Positions 20,421-28,092 of a DNA stretch of 43,708 bases are shown piece after piece. Every line of letters begins with the position of its first letter. The first letter of the stretch is position 1. The translations under genes were made by a program, and so were the position numbers. Origin of the DNA: an uncultured Alphaproteobacteria bacterium (GTDB taxonomy: Bacteria > Pseudomonadota > Alphaproteobacteria > UBA8366 > JADFVY01); NCBI GenBank assembly GCA_947259795.1, contig CAMYNJ010000159.1, forward strand, positions 1-43,708, read 5' to 3'. The notes under the pieces are model-generated. The model saw nothing but the letters and a program-made list of their open reading frames with translations, had not been told where the DNA came from and made no database searches.

Positions 20421-20454
20421 CTGACTTGCCGGGCCTGCGCCGCCCGGCGGTCAG
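20421..20454. terminator. Bidirectional hairpin between the AEC transporter and gshA
   Basis: GCCGGGC (20428-20434) pairs with GCCCGGC (20442-20448) around a 7-base loop. After a short mismatch, CTGA (20421-20424) pairs with TCAG (20451-20454). The hairpin fills the 42-base gap between two convergent stops and includes the gshA stop. There is no long T-run, so termination efficiency is uncertain. Confidence 0.5.
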
Positions 20455-21818
20455 TAAGCGTATTCGTCGAACAGCGGCTCGATATTGCCGCTCCAGCGGT
20501 TTTCGTATGCGTCCAGCAATTCCTCGGCGGGGGTGACGCCGCTTTCGGCGATTTCATGCAGGGCATTCAGGTAATGCGCCTCATCCTCGCCGAAGCTGTC
20601 CGGCATGGCGCGGGCCTTCAGCCCGTCCTTGGCGATGGCCAGCACGTCCTTGGCCAGTTCCTGCATCGTGCCATTGCGGAACGGTGTTTTCAGCGCCGTC
20701 CTGGGCGCCTCGTTGCGCAGCATCTCACGCTCGTCCATCGACCAGTCGCGGCACAGATTCCAGGCCGCGTCCAGCGCCGCATCGTCATAGAGCAGCCCGA
20801 CCCACAGCGCCGGCAGCGCGCAGAGCCGCCGCCACGGCCCCCCATCGGCGCCGCGCATTTCCAAGTAATGCTTCAGCCGCACCTCGGGGAAGGCGGTGGT
20901 CATATGGTCAACCCAGTCGCCGATGCTGGGACTCTCGCCCTCGAAACCATCCAGCTTGCCGGCCATGAAGTCGCGGAAAGATTTGCCGGCAACGTCGACA
21001 TAATTGCCGTCGCGATAGACGAAATACATCGGCACATCGAGGATGTAATCGACCCAGCGCTCGAAGCCGAAGCCGTCCTCGAACACGAAGGGCAGCATGC
21101 CGGACCGGTCGGGGTCGGTGTCGGTCCAGATCTGGCTGCGATAGCTCAGGAATCCGTTCGGCTTTCCCTCGGTGAAGGGTGAGTTGGCGAAGAGCGCCGT
21201 GGCGACCGGCTGCAGCGCCAGCGCGACCCGGAATTTCTTGACCATGTCGGCCTCGGACGAAAAGTCCAGGTTCACCTGCACGGTGCAAGTGCGGGTCATC
21301 ATGTCGAGCCCCAGATTACCGCGCGTCGGCATGTAGCGGCGCATGATCTTGTAGCGCCCCTTGGGCATCCACGGAATCTGCTCGCGCCCGGCCCTCGGGT
21401 GGAAACCGAGGCCGATCATGCCGGCGCCCATCTCGCCACAGACTTCCTTGACCTCGCGCAGATGTTCGTTCACCTCGCTGCAGGTCTGGTGGATCGTTTC
21501 CAGCGGGGCGCCGGAAAGCTCGAACTGGCCGCCAGGCTCCAGCGTGATAGAGCAGCCGTCGGCCATGCGCAGCGCAATAATTTTCCCTCCCTCGAAGACC
21601 GGCTCCCAGCCGAAGCGCTGCAGCCCCTCCAGCAACGCCCTGATGCCGGGCTTGCCTTCATAGGCCAGCGGCCTGTGGCCGGCCAGGTCATAGGCGAACT
21701 TTTCGTGCTCCGTACCGATGCGCCAGGCTTCGCGCGGCTTGTTTCCACGCTCGAGATATTCGACCAGTTGCCGCTTGTCTGTGATGGGGCTGCCGCCGCC
21801 GCTGGAAGGTGCTGACAT
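20451..21818 (-). CDS. gshA: Glutamate-cysteine ligase, plant/alphaproteobacterial type
   Basis: This 455-residue enzyme joins glutamate and cysteine with ATP to give gamma-glutamylcysteine, the first step of glutathione synthesis, in the cytoplasm. It belongs to the GCS2 (plant-like) group common in alphaproteobacteria. Signatures are [14 protein letters not shown] near residue 32, [20 protein letters not shown], and [21 protein letters not shown]. The C-terminal half includes RYKIMRRYM upstream of that and [17 protein letters not shown]. The ATG at 21818 starts just before a short Gly/Ser-rich stretch. It lies 36 bases after rsmE on the same strand, a common pairing in this class. Confidence 0.94.
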   Translation of the reverse strand: MSAPSSGGGSPITDKRQLVEYLERGNKPREAWRIGTEHEKFAYDLAGHRPLAYEGKPGIRALLEGLQRFGWEPVFEGGKIIALRMADGCSITLEPGGQFELSGAPLETIHQTCSEVNEHLREVKEVCGEMGAGMIGLGFHPRAGREQIPWMPKGRYKIMRRYMPTRGNLGLDMMTRTCTVQVNLDFSSEADMVKKFRVALALQPVATALFANSPFTEGKPNGFLSYRSQIWTDTDPDRSGMLPFVFEDGFGFERWVDYILDVPMYFVYRDGNYVDVAGKSFRDFMAGKLDGFEGESPSIGDWVDHMTTAFPEVRLKHYLEMRGADGGPWRRLCALPALWVGLLYDDAALDAAWNLCRDWSMDEREMLRNEAPRTALKTPFRNGTMQELAKDVLAIAKDGLKARAMPDSFGEDEAHYLNALHEIAESGVTPAEELLDAYENRWSGNIEPLFDEYAY

Positions 21819-21854
21819 GGTGCAGGGCCTTGTTTGTTGTGAAAACCGGGTCTT

Positions 21855-22613
21855 TCAGGTCCGCCCGGAAGGGCGGTTCCGCCAGTCGCCAAGCACGGCC
21901 TGCCAGCAGGCCAGCGCCGCCAACGCTGCGGTGTCGGCCCGAAGAATGCGAGGCCCGAGCCCGACGGCGTTTACATTGGGCGATTTATTCAAGAGGTCAA
22001 GCTCCGTCTGATCGAATCCGCCCTCGGGGCCGGTCAGGACCGCCCAGGGGCCGCCGGGGCCGCTTTCCCGCAGAAATTCGTTGATCGGTGCAGCCTCGCC
22101 GGCCTCGGCACAGAGCAGGATGCGGCGGTCGACCGGCCAGTTTTCAAGAACACGTGACAGGGGCGTGGCATCCTCGATGCGCGGTACGGTCAGCCGTTCG
22201 CATTGTTCAGCGGCCTCGATGGCATTGGCCGCCATGCGTTCCCGCTTCACGCGCTCGACGATGGTACGGCGGGTTATGGCGGGAATCAGCGCCGATACGC
22301 CCAGTTCCGTCGCCTTGCTTATCAGGAAACCCAGGGGCGCACGCTTCACCGGCGCGAAGACCAGCCAGAGGTCGGGTTCCGGGCTCTGCGGGCGAAGCCG
22401 GCGGTCGACCGCCAGAACCGCCGACTTCTTGCCAATCCGGTCGATATGCGCCAGCCATTCGCCGTCGCGGCCATTGAACAGCGCCACCGGGTCGCCGGGC
22501 GCCAGCCGCAACACATGGGCCAGGTAATGGGCCTGGTCGCGGCCGCATACCGCCGATGCGCCGCCGGCAAGATCGCCTTCGATAAAAAGTCTTGCCCGGG
22601 GCCTGTCGGTCAT
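21855..22613 (-). CDS. rsmE: 16S rRNA (uracil(1498)-N3)-methyltransferase
   Basis: This 252-residue SPOUT-class enzyme methylates U1498 of 16S rRNA using S-adenosylmethionine. The N-terminal PUA-like part has HYLAHVLRLAPGDPVALFNG. The SPOUT domain has the knot signatures KATELGVSALIPAITRRT, EQCERLTVPRIE, LTGPEGGF and LGPRILRADTAALAAL. The ATG at 22613 begins directly before RPRARLFIEGDLAGG; an upstream in-frame extension is unrelated sequence. It is divergent from ubiA and followed by gshA. Confidence 0.94.
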   Translation of the reverse strand: MTDRPRARLFIEGDLAGGASAVCGRDQAHYLAHVLRLAPGDPVALFNGRDGEWLAHIDRIGKKSAVLAVDRRLRPQSPEPDLWLVFAPVKRAPLGFLISKATELGVSALIPAITRRTIVERVKRERMAANAIEAAEQCERLTVPRIEDATPLSRVLENWPVDRRILLCAEAGEAAPINEFLRESGPGGPWAVLTGPEGGFDQTELDLLNKSPNVNAVGLGPRILRADTAALAALACWQAVLGDWRNRPSGRT

Positions 22614-22690
22614 GCCGGATTTTACCTGCCTGCGCTGGAAAAACACTGTCGATGCTTGTCCCGCGGGACAAGGGGCGTCAAGATTAGCCC

Positions 22691-23479
22691 ATGAGCGATC
22701 ATACGCAAAATGGCGCCGGCGCCTCCGATATGCCGCGCGGCAGCTGGGTCGACCGGTACGCCCCTGCCCGGTCACGCCCCTGGATGCGGCTGGCGCGGCT
22801 GGACCGGCCGATCGGGACATGGCTGCTGCTGCTGCCCTGCTGGTGGAGCCTGGCGCTGGCAACGGCAGCCGGGCCGGAACCGGCCTGGCCCAGCCCGTTG
22901 TATATACTGCTGTTCGCCGTCGGCGCGGCGGTGATGCGCGGGGCGGGCTGCACCTGGAACGACATCACCGACCGGGAGTTCGATGGACAAGTCGCGCGCA
23001 CTGCGACTCGGCCGATTCCGAGCGGCGAGGTTACCGTGCGCGGCGCGTTCATATTTCTGGCGCTGCTGCTGCTGGCCGGCCTCGGCGTCCTGGTCAGCTT
23101 CAACGTTTTCGCAATCGTTGTGGGCGCGGCCTCGCTGCTGCTGGTCTTCCCCTACCCCTTCATGAAACGCATCACCTGGTGGCCGCAGGCCTGGCTGGGG
23201 CTGACCTTCAACTGGGGCGCGCTGGTCGGCTGGGCGGCGGTGACGGGCAGCCTGTCGCCGGCCCCCTTGTTGATGTATGCGGCGGGTTTCTTCTGGACCC
23301 TGGGCTACGATACGATCTACGCCCACCAGGACAAGGAGGACGACGCGCTGATCGGCGTCAAATCGACCGCAAGGCGGCTGGGCGAGCGGACCCGGCCCTT
23401 CCTGTTCCTGTTCTATGGGGTAACCGTTTTGCTGCTGGGCGCGTCGGGCTGGGCCGCCGGCATGGCCTGGCCGTTCTAA
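22691..23479 (+). CDS. ubiA: 4-Hydroxybenzoate polyprenyltransferase, cut short by an in-frame TAA
   Basis: This membrane prenyltransferase attaches the polyprenyl tail to 4-hydroxybenzoate in ubiquinone synthesis. Family signatures are LDRPIGTWLLLLPCWWSLAL, the first Asp motif in CTWNDITDREFDGQVARTATR (NDxxDxxxD), and the second Asp motif in GYDTIYAHQDKEDDALIGV. At codon 263 a TAA (23477-23479) ends the frame at MAWPF. The next 49 codons in the same frame still read like the UbiA C-terminus (see next entry). The 262-residue product would lack its last membrane helix. It may be inactive, or the stop may be a sequencing error (TAC to TAA is one base). The start at 22691 is the first in-frame ATG; codon 14 is another option. 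Confidence 0.88.
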   Translation: MSDHTQNGAGASDMPRGSWVDRYAPARSRPWMRLARLDRPIGTWLLLLPCWWSLALATAAGPEPAWPSPLYILLFAVGAAVMRGAGCTWNDITDREFDGQVARTATRPIPSGEVTVRGAFIFLALLLLAGLGVLVSFNVFAIVVGAASLLLVFPYPFMKRITWWPQAWLGLTFNWGALVGWAAVTGSLSPAPLLMYAAGFFWTLGYDTIYAHQDKEDDALIGVKSTARRLGERTRPFLFLFYGVTVLLLGASGWAAGMAWPF

Positions 23480-23629
23480 CTGGGCCTGGCGGCGGCGACG
23501 CTGCAATTGGCCTGGCAGGCGGCGGATGTCGACACCGACTCGCCGCAGGACTGCCTGGCCAAATTCAAGTCCAACAAATGGTTCGGGCTGGTCCTGCTGG
23601 CCGGGATAATCGCGGCCGGCAGGATCTGA
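23480..23629 (+). pseudogene. ubiA: Remnant of the ubiA C-terminus after the in-frame stop
   Basis: Continuing in the ubiA frame after TAA gives LGLAAATLQLAWQAADVDT followed by SPQDCLAKFKSNKWFGLVLL, then a short hydrophobic end and TGA at 23627-23629. This matches the usual UbiA ending (hydrophobic helix, aspartate pair, D/E-C-L-x-x-F-x-S-N, last helix). GC-rich third positions continue without change. Frame and content therefore say that a single stop mutation, real or artefactual, splits one gene. Confidence 0.8.
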
Positions 23630-23632
23630 CCG

Positions 23633-24019
23633 TTACAATTTGTCGATCACACCTTTGATGAGGCCCTGGACCTCGCCGGCGATATTACCGAGTTCAGCAT
23701 TCTCGATGGCGGCCATGGAGGCGATGGGATCGACCGCCGAGACCTCGACCTTGCCGTTCGTCGTCTGCTGCAGAATAACGTTGCAGGGCAGCATGGTGCC
23801 GATCTTGTCCTCGGCCTGCAGCGCCTGGTAGGCGAAATTGGGGTTGCAGGCGCCGAGGATCGTGTAGGGCCGGAAATCAACACCCAGCTTCTTTTTCAGC
23901 GTCGCACTGACGTCGATCGTGGTCAAAACGCCGAAACCTTCGGCCTGCAGGGCGGCGGTGACGTCGGCGATGGCCTGCTCGAACGGCCGGTCGATTGTTT
24001 TGCTGAAATGGTAGCTCAT
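23633..24019 (-). CDS. DUF302 family protein
   Basis: This 128-residue soluble protein of the DUF302 fold begins with the typical MSYHFSKTIDRPFEQAIADV. GFGVLTTIDV, DFRPYTILGACNPNFAYQAL, and GTMLPCNVILQQ follow. Two conserved cysteines lie in GACNP and LPCNV. The ATG follows GGAGAAGGCAT, a good ribosome-binding region. DUF302 proteins are often near heavy-metal or sulfur genes, but no activity is established. It is convergent with ubiA, with only 3 bases between the stops. Confidence 0.88.
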   Translation of the reverse strand: MSYHFSKTIDRPFEQAIADVTAALQAEGFGVLTTIDVSATLKKKLGVDFRPYTILGACNPNFAYQALQAEDKIGTMLPCNVILQQTTNGKVEVSAVDPIASMAAIENAELGNIAGEVQGLIKGVIDKL

Positions 24020-24200
24020 ATGCCTTCTCCACGATGTTTATGGCCCCGGCGGAATTGCCGGCCCCTTCGTCACCCAGATATAGTCATCGAGGCACAAACT
24101 TCATCCTCCAATTCAATCTGTTCGCGTTAAGCCATGCTTAAAGTTGTATCCTGTACAAAGGACGCTCGTTTTTCTGGCCACGTGATATAGGAAGGTTAAA

Positions 24201-24596
24201 ATGAAACAGCTAACCCGAATTGTAATGGCGCTGGCGCTTGTCGTTTTGATGCCCTTGCCGGCCATGTCCGCCGAGGCCGAGGTCTCGCGCGCGCAGTTCA
24301 CCACCGCCGTTCTTGACCGTGAACCCACCGATGAGCTTATGGCAATCGAACCCGGCACGGAAAAGGTGTTCTTCTTCACCGAGTTGCGCAATATGGACGG
24401 CACGACCGTAGTTCACCGCTGGTCCCTCAACGGCACGGTCATGGCGGAGGTCAGCTTCAACGTGCGGTCCTCACGCTGGCGGGTCTATTCCAGCAAGAAC
24501 CTGTCGCCGGAGTGGCGCGGCGACTGGGTTGTCGAGATTGTCGACGAGGCCGGTACGGTTATGGAAACCAATACAGTGGGCTACAGCGCCGAGTGA
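24201..24596 (+). CDS. DUF2914 domain protein, exported
   Basis: This 131-residue protein has a signal peptide (MKQLTRIVMALALVVLMPLP then AMSA) and one DUF2914-type beta domain. Family features are the start VSRAQFTTAVLDREPTDEL, KVFFFTELRNMDGTTVVHRW, and the end segment WRVYSSKNLSPEWRGDWVVE. It is probably periplasmic. DUF2914 has no fixed function; in other proteins it is found attached to polysaccharide or membrane enzymes. The ATG follows GGAAGGTTAAA. Its 3' end overlaps the convergent downstream gene by 16 bases. Confidence 0.82.
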   Translation: MKQLTRIVMALALVVLMPLPAMSAEAEVSRAQFTTAVLDREPTDELMAIEPGTEKVFFFTELRNMDGTTVVHRWSLNGTVMAEVSFNVRSSRWRVYSSKNLSPEWRGDWVVEIVDEAGTVMETNTVGYSAE

Positions 24597-25336
24597 TCCT
24601 TCCGTTCCGTTCGGCCCGGCCGGGGCGTCGCCCCGGCCGGGCGGAGCGGATGCCCGAAGGGAACAGCATCGGCCGAGATCGCCGCGGTGCAGGCGGCCCG
24701 GAATTCCGGATCGTCGACCAGCTTGAGCACGAACTCATCCGCGCTGTCGCCGGGTGAAAACCGTTCCCGCACGATCTCCAGCACTTCCGCGGTGGTAAGC
24801 GCTTTTGGGTGCCGCCCATTCGCCGGCACAGCGGACAGGGCTACGGCGTCGCCATCATGCATCAGATGGCCGTTCACCCCGACATAGAGATGGACGAAAT
24901 CCAGGTCTGTCCCGCAGTCGAGCGCCAGCCCGATATCCTCGATCACCGCATACCGGTATTTCGCCGCGTGGAGTTCGGTGCCGTGCATGATGTCGAGTTG
25001 CCGGTCATCCAGCCAGTTGACCGACAGGGTTGCCTCGGCGCCCGGTGCATGCTGCAGCATGGCGGGGACCGACCCGTAACCGCTGATATGCGCCGAATAG
25101 TAGATGTCGAAGTCCTGCAGCCGCGCCCGCTGCACCGGGATTTCGCCCCAGTTGCCGAACTTGCGTGTCAACTGATCCGGCGACTGGTTCGAACCGATGG
25201 CCAGCACCGGCGTCCTATCCTTGCGCATGGCGGGATCAAAAGCGGCAACCTCCCCGCTCCGCCAGACATAGGACGCTTCGGGTATCGCGTAAGGGTAACC
25301 GCGCGCGCGGTTCAGCTTGGCTCTATCTTCAGACAT
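24581..25336 (-). CDS. Uncharacterised protein with a GGCT-like AIGSNQSP motif
   Basis: I do not recognise this 251-residue protein with certainty. TPVLAIGSNQSPDQLTRKFG (about residues 43-62) resembles the YGSN substrate loop of gamma-glutamylcyclotransferase-like proteins. The remainder (HISGYGSVPAMLQHAPGAEA, DLDFVHLYVGVNGHLM) could be that beta-barrel fold, but this is weak. There is no signal peptide or membrane segment. The last 20 or so residues (around GATPRPGRTERKD) are encoded by a very GC-rich perfect hairpin and may be a readthrough-like tail rather than part of the fold. The gene begins 5 bases after the DUF4170 stop, so the two form an operon. Confidence 0.7.
   Translation of the reverse strand: MSEDRAKLNRARGYPYAIPEASYVWRSGEVAAFDPAMRKDRTPVLAIGSNQSPDQLTRKFGNWGEIPVQRARLQDFDIYYSAHISGYGSVPAMLQHAPGAEATLSVNWLDDRQLDIMHGTELHAAKYRYAVIEDIGLALDCGTDLDFVHLYVGVNGHLMHDGDAVALSAVPANGRHPKALTTAEVLEIVRERFSPGDSADEFVLKLVDDPEFRAACTAAISADAVPFGHPLRPAGATPRPGRTERKDHSAL
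24614..24642. terminator. Perfect 13-bp GC-only hairpin at the overlap of convergent genes
   Basis: GCCCGGCCGGGGC (24614-24626) and GCCCCGGCCGGGC (24630-24642) are perfect complements around a GTC loop. It lies 18 bases after the DUF2914 stop and inside the 3' end of the convergent gene. No T-run follows on either strand. It may end or stabilise the DUF2914 transcript. Confidence 0.5.
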
Positions 25337-25341
25337 ACGGG

Positions 25342-25716
25342 TCAGACATGGTCGATTCTATAGCGCATATGGGCATCGTCGATATGTTTCCACGACATCT
25401 GCTGCCACAGGGCCTGCGCCTCGTTGTAGGACGGGAACGGGCCGTAACGTTCCTCTTCCCCGCCATGCGCCAGTTCCTCGAAGCCTGTGTCGGCATATTC
25501 CCCGCCAACCACCCAGTAGGCGCGGGCGTCCTCGGTATCGATGGTATAGCGGACATGGGCGTCGTCGATATGTTCCCAGGACAGGTGCGCCCAGGCTTCC
25601 TTGGCCTCCTCGTAAGTCGAATAGGGACCGTGCCGTTCCGGCTCACCGCCGCCGGCGATCTTGACGAAGTCCGTATCGGCGTATTCCCCGCCGATCACCC
25701 AGTATGTCTTGGCCAT
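25342..25716 (-). CDS. DUF4170 protein made of two tandem copies
   Basis: This 124-residue soluble protein consists of two near-identical halves of the alphaproteobacterial DUF4170 family. Copy one is about residues 5-60 (YWVIGGEYADTDF, HGPYSTYEEAKEAWAHLSW, HIDDAHVRYTID). Copy two is about 66-121 (YWVVGGEYADTGF, YGPFPSYNEAQALWQQMSW, HIDDAHMRYRID). Family members usually have a single copy. The ATG at 25716 is set just before the first copy; a longer frame extends upstream but reads as unrelated basic sequence. Its function is unknown. It is divergent from ubiD and followed within 5 bases by the uncharacterised gene at 24581. Confidence 0.85.
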   Translation of the reverse strand: MAKTYWVIGGEYADTDFVKIAGGGEPERHGPYSTYEEAKEAWAHLSWEHIDDAHVRYTIDTEDARAYWVVGGEYADTGFEELAHGGEEERYGPFPSYNEAQALWQQMSWKHIDDAHMRYRIDHV

Positions 25717-25837
25717 CCACAACTTCTCCGCTTGACGGGCCCTCAATAACATAACCCGGCGGCGGGATGAAGACGCTGAGACTTGACGCCGCGGACGAGA
25801 CGGTCTGTATAGGGCGGGAACAATCGGCGCGCCCATC

Positions 25838-27346
25838 ATGCCCTACTCATCCCTTCGTGATTTCATCGACCATCTGGAAAGCAACGGCCGGCTGGTGCGA
25901 GTCGCCGCGCCGGTGTCGCCGGAACTGGAGATCACGGAAATCCAGACGCGGCTGCTGGCGGAGGAAGGTCCCGCCGTCCTGTTCGAGAACGTGGTCGGCG
26001 CGGACGGGCGGAAATTCGATATGCCGGTGCTGGCCAACCTGTTCGGCACCACCGAGCGCGTGGCCTGGGGGATGGGGCGCGAGCCGCATGAATTGCGCGA
26101 GATCGGCGAATCGCTGGCCTTCCTGCGCCAGCCCGAACCGCCGGGGGGTTGGCGCGAGGCCATGGACATGCTGCCGATGGTAAAGACCGTCATGGCCATG
26201 AAGCCGAAATCGACCAGCCGCGCACCCTGCCAGGAGGTGGTGCTACAGGGCGATGACATCGACCTCGCGCACTTGCCGGTCCAGATCTGTTGGCCGGGCG
26301 AGCCGGCGCCGCTGATCACCTGGCCGCTGGTGGTCACCAAAGGGCCGGGCAAGAAGCGCGAGGACGACCATAATCTGGGCATCTACCGGATGCAGGTGAC
26401 CGGCCGCAACACCACGCTGATGCGCTGGCTGAAACATCGCGGCGGCGCGCAGCACCACGCGCGCTGGAAAAAGGAAATGAGCGAGCCGCTGCCGGTCGCC
26501 GCCGTGATCGGCGCGGACCCGGGCACCATCCTGGCCGCCGTAACCCCGGTGCCCGACACGTTGTCTGAATACCAGTTCGCCGGCCTGCTGCGCGGACAGA
26601 AGGTGGAGTTGGTGGACTGCAAGACCATACCGCTGAAGGTCCCGGCGCAGGCCGAGATCGTGCTGGAGGGTCATGTCTCGCTGCAGGATTATGGCGACGA
26701 AGGTCCTTACGGCGACCATACCGGCTATTACAACTCGGTCGAATCCTTCCCGGTCTTCACGGTCTCGGCCATCACCATGCGCAAGGACCCGATCTACCTG
26801 TCGACCTTCACCGGGCGGCCGCCGGACGAGCCCAGCGTGCTGGGCCAGGCGCTGAACGAGGTGTTCATCCCGCTGCTGCAGCAGCAGTTCCCCGAGATCA
26901 CCGATTTCTGGCTGCCGCCGGAGGGCTGTTCCTACCGCATTGCCGTGGTGTCGATGAAGAAGGCCTATCCCGGCCACGCCAAGCGGGTGATGATGGGCGT
27001 ATGGTCCTATCTACGGCAATTCATGTACACGAAATGGGTCATCGTTGTGGACGACGACATCGACGCGCGCTCATGGGCGGACGTGATGTGGGCGATTTCG
27101 ACCCGCATGGACCCGGCCCGCGACATCACGCTGGTCGAGAATACGCCGATCGACTATCTGGATTTCGCCAGCCCGGAATCGGGCCTGGGCTCGAAGATCG
27201 GCCTCGACGCCACCGACAAATGGCCGCCGGAGACCCGCCGAGAATGGGGCCGCCAGATCCGCATGACCGACGAGGTAATCGAGAAGGTGAACGCCATGTG
27301 GCCGGAGCTCGGCCTGCCCGGCAGTGGCAAGTCGATCTGGAAGTGA
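25838..27346 (+). CDS. ubiD: UbiD, 4-hydroxy-3-polyprenylbenzoate decarboxylase
   Basis: This 502-residue prenylated-FMN-dependent decarboxylase removes the carboxyl group of polyprenyl-4-hydroxybenzoate, the step after UbiA. The opening [20 protein letters not shown] and [20 protein letters not shown] match UbiD proper. Later segments GNTTLMRW-type ([19 protein letters not shown]), [39 protein letters not shown] and [20 protein letters not shown] are typical. The length equals that of E. coli UbiD. The cofactor-making partner ubiX is not in the window. It is cytoplasmic and about 2.2 kb from the broken ubiA. Confidence 0.94.
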   Translation: MPYSSLRDFIDHLESNGRLVRVAAPVSPELEITEIQTRLLAEEGPAVLFENVVGADGRKFDMPVLANLFGTTERVAWGMGREPHELREIGESLAFLRQPEPPGGWREAMDMLPMVKTVMAMKPKSTSRAPCQEVVLQGDDIDLAHLPVQICWPGEPAPLITWPLVVTKGPGKKREDDHNLGIYRMQVTGRNTTLMRWLKHRGGAQHHARWKKEMSEPLPVAAVIGADPGTILAAVTPVPDTLSEYQFAGLLRGQKVELVDCKTIPLKVPAQAEIVLEGHVSLQDYGDEGPYGDHTGYYNSVESFPVFTVSAITMRKDPIYLSTFTGRPPDEPSVLGQALNEVFIPLLQQQFPEITDFWLPPEGCSYRIAVVSMKKAYPGHAKRVMMGVWSYLRQFMYTKWVIVVDDDIDARSWADVMWAISTRMDPARDITLVENTPIDYLDFASPESGLGSKIGLDATDKWPPETRREWGRQIRMTDEVIEKVNAMWPELGLPGSGKSIWK

Positions 27347-27382
27347 AAACAGCGGAGCCTCTCGACTCCACCGTTCTCTCTC

Positions 27383-27396
27383 GGGGCTTTTGCCCC
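27383..27396. terminator. Weak hairpin between ubiD and the DsrE-like gene
   Basis: GGGGC (27383-27387), TTTT and GCCCC (27392-27396) form a short stem in the 65-base gap between two convergent genes. The position suits a terminator, but the stem is only 5 bp and no T-run follows. Confidence 0.35.
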
Positions 27397-27411
27397 TCTC
27401 TCACCGCAATC

Positions 27412-27864
27412 TTACGGGCGTATGTAGGTCCAGCCCTGTTCCTGCAGTTCCATCAGGCGCACAACGCCGGAAGTGACGACGGTGGCTTCGCTGACTAGCT
27501 CCGGCATCTTGCCTTCCTTCTTGGTCATGCCGTCAAGCGTGTTGCCGCAGGCCGAGAATTTCAGATTTTCATGTTCCAGCGACATCGCTGCGATGCGGGT
27601 TTTCACCGGCGAAGTGTCGGCGCGGTACATATGCAGGCCGGGGCCGTAGGCGACGATCTCGATCTCGACCTTCTCGCCCTTTTCCTCATAATATTTCGTC
27701 ACGTTCGCCGCGTTGTTCAACGCGATGTTCATCTTGGCCTTGTCGTTATCATCGACATGAATCGCCAGATAATGGGTCTTTCCGTCGGCCATCGCGGGCT
27801 GGGAAACAACGACAGCAAAAAGGCCCGCCAAGGCGACAAAAGTGGCCAGAACCACATTTTTCAT
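27412..27864 (-). CDS. Exported DsrE-family protein
   Basis: This 150-residue precursor has a signal peptide (MKNVVLATFVALAGLFAVVV then SQPAMA) and a DsrE/DsrF-like alpha/beta domain. Typical parts are KTHYLAIHVDDNDKAKMNIA, NVTKYYEEKGEKVEIEIVAY, and GPGLHMYRADTSPV. A single cysteine in LKFSACGNTLDGM is at the position used by sulfur carriers of this family. The ATG at 27864 follows a strong GGAGGAA. The protein is probably periplasmic, and the family links to sulfur relay or redox roles. Two palindromes lie upstream (27897-27934). Confidence 0.87.
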   Translation of the reverse strand: MKNVVLATFVALAGLFAVVVSQPAMADGKTHYLAIHVDDNDKAKMNIALNNAANVTKYYEEKGEKVEIEIVAYGPGLHMYRADTSPVKTRIAAMSLEHENLKFSACGNTLDGMTKKEGKMPELVSEATVVTSGVVRLMELQEQGWTYIRP

Positions 27865-27896
27865 TGATATTTTCCTCCCATATTGTCTGTAACTCG

Positions 27897-27934
27897 TTGA
27901 AATTTCAATCATATCCACATGATCGAATATGATT
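27897..27934. promoter_or_regulatory. Pair of palindromes upstream of the DsrE-like gene
   Basis: TTGAAATTTCAA (27897-27908) is a perfect 12-bp palindrome. AATCATAT (27907-27914) and ATATGATT (27927-27934) form a perfect 8-bp inverted repeat with a 12-base spacer, sharing two bases with the first. They lie 33-70 bases before the DsrE-like ATG in AT-rich DNA between divergent genes, where an operator is expected. The regulator is unknown. Confidence 0.45.
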
Positions 27935-28092
27935 AGACTCTAAACCGCCGGTTTCTCAAATGCAAAGTTTCGTGATCACAGCGCGAAAGCCAGGCAGGCG
28001 CCGCTGGCATATGGGGCGAACCGCCGCTATATAAGCTGATGCTCAGGCCCGCATTCGCCGGGATGAAAGTTTCAGTGGGGAGACCGAATTTC

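Noticed and set aside
24614-24642. GC hairpin as a classical intrinsic terminator
   Set aside because: No T-run follows on either strand, so I list it only as a possible terminator or stabiliser.
27897-27908. TTGAAATTTCAA as an FNR box
   Set aside because: The half-site spacing is two bases too short (TTGA-N4-TCAA instead of TTGA-N6-TCAA).
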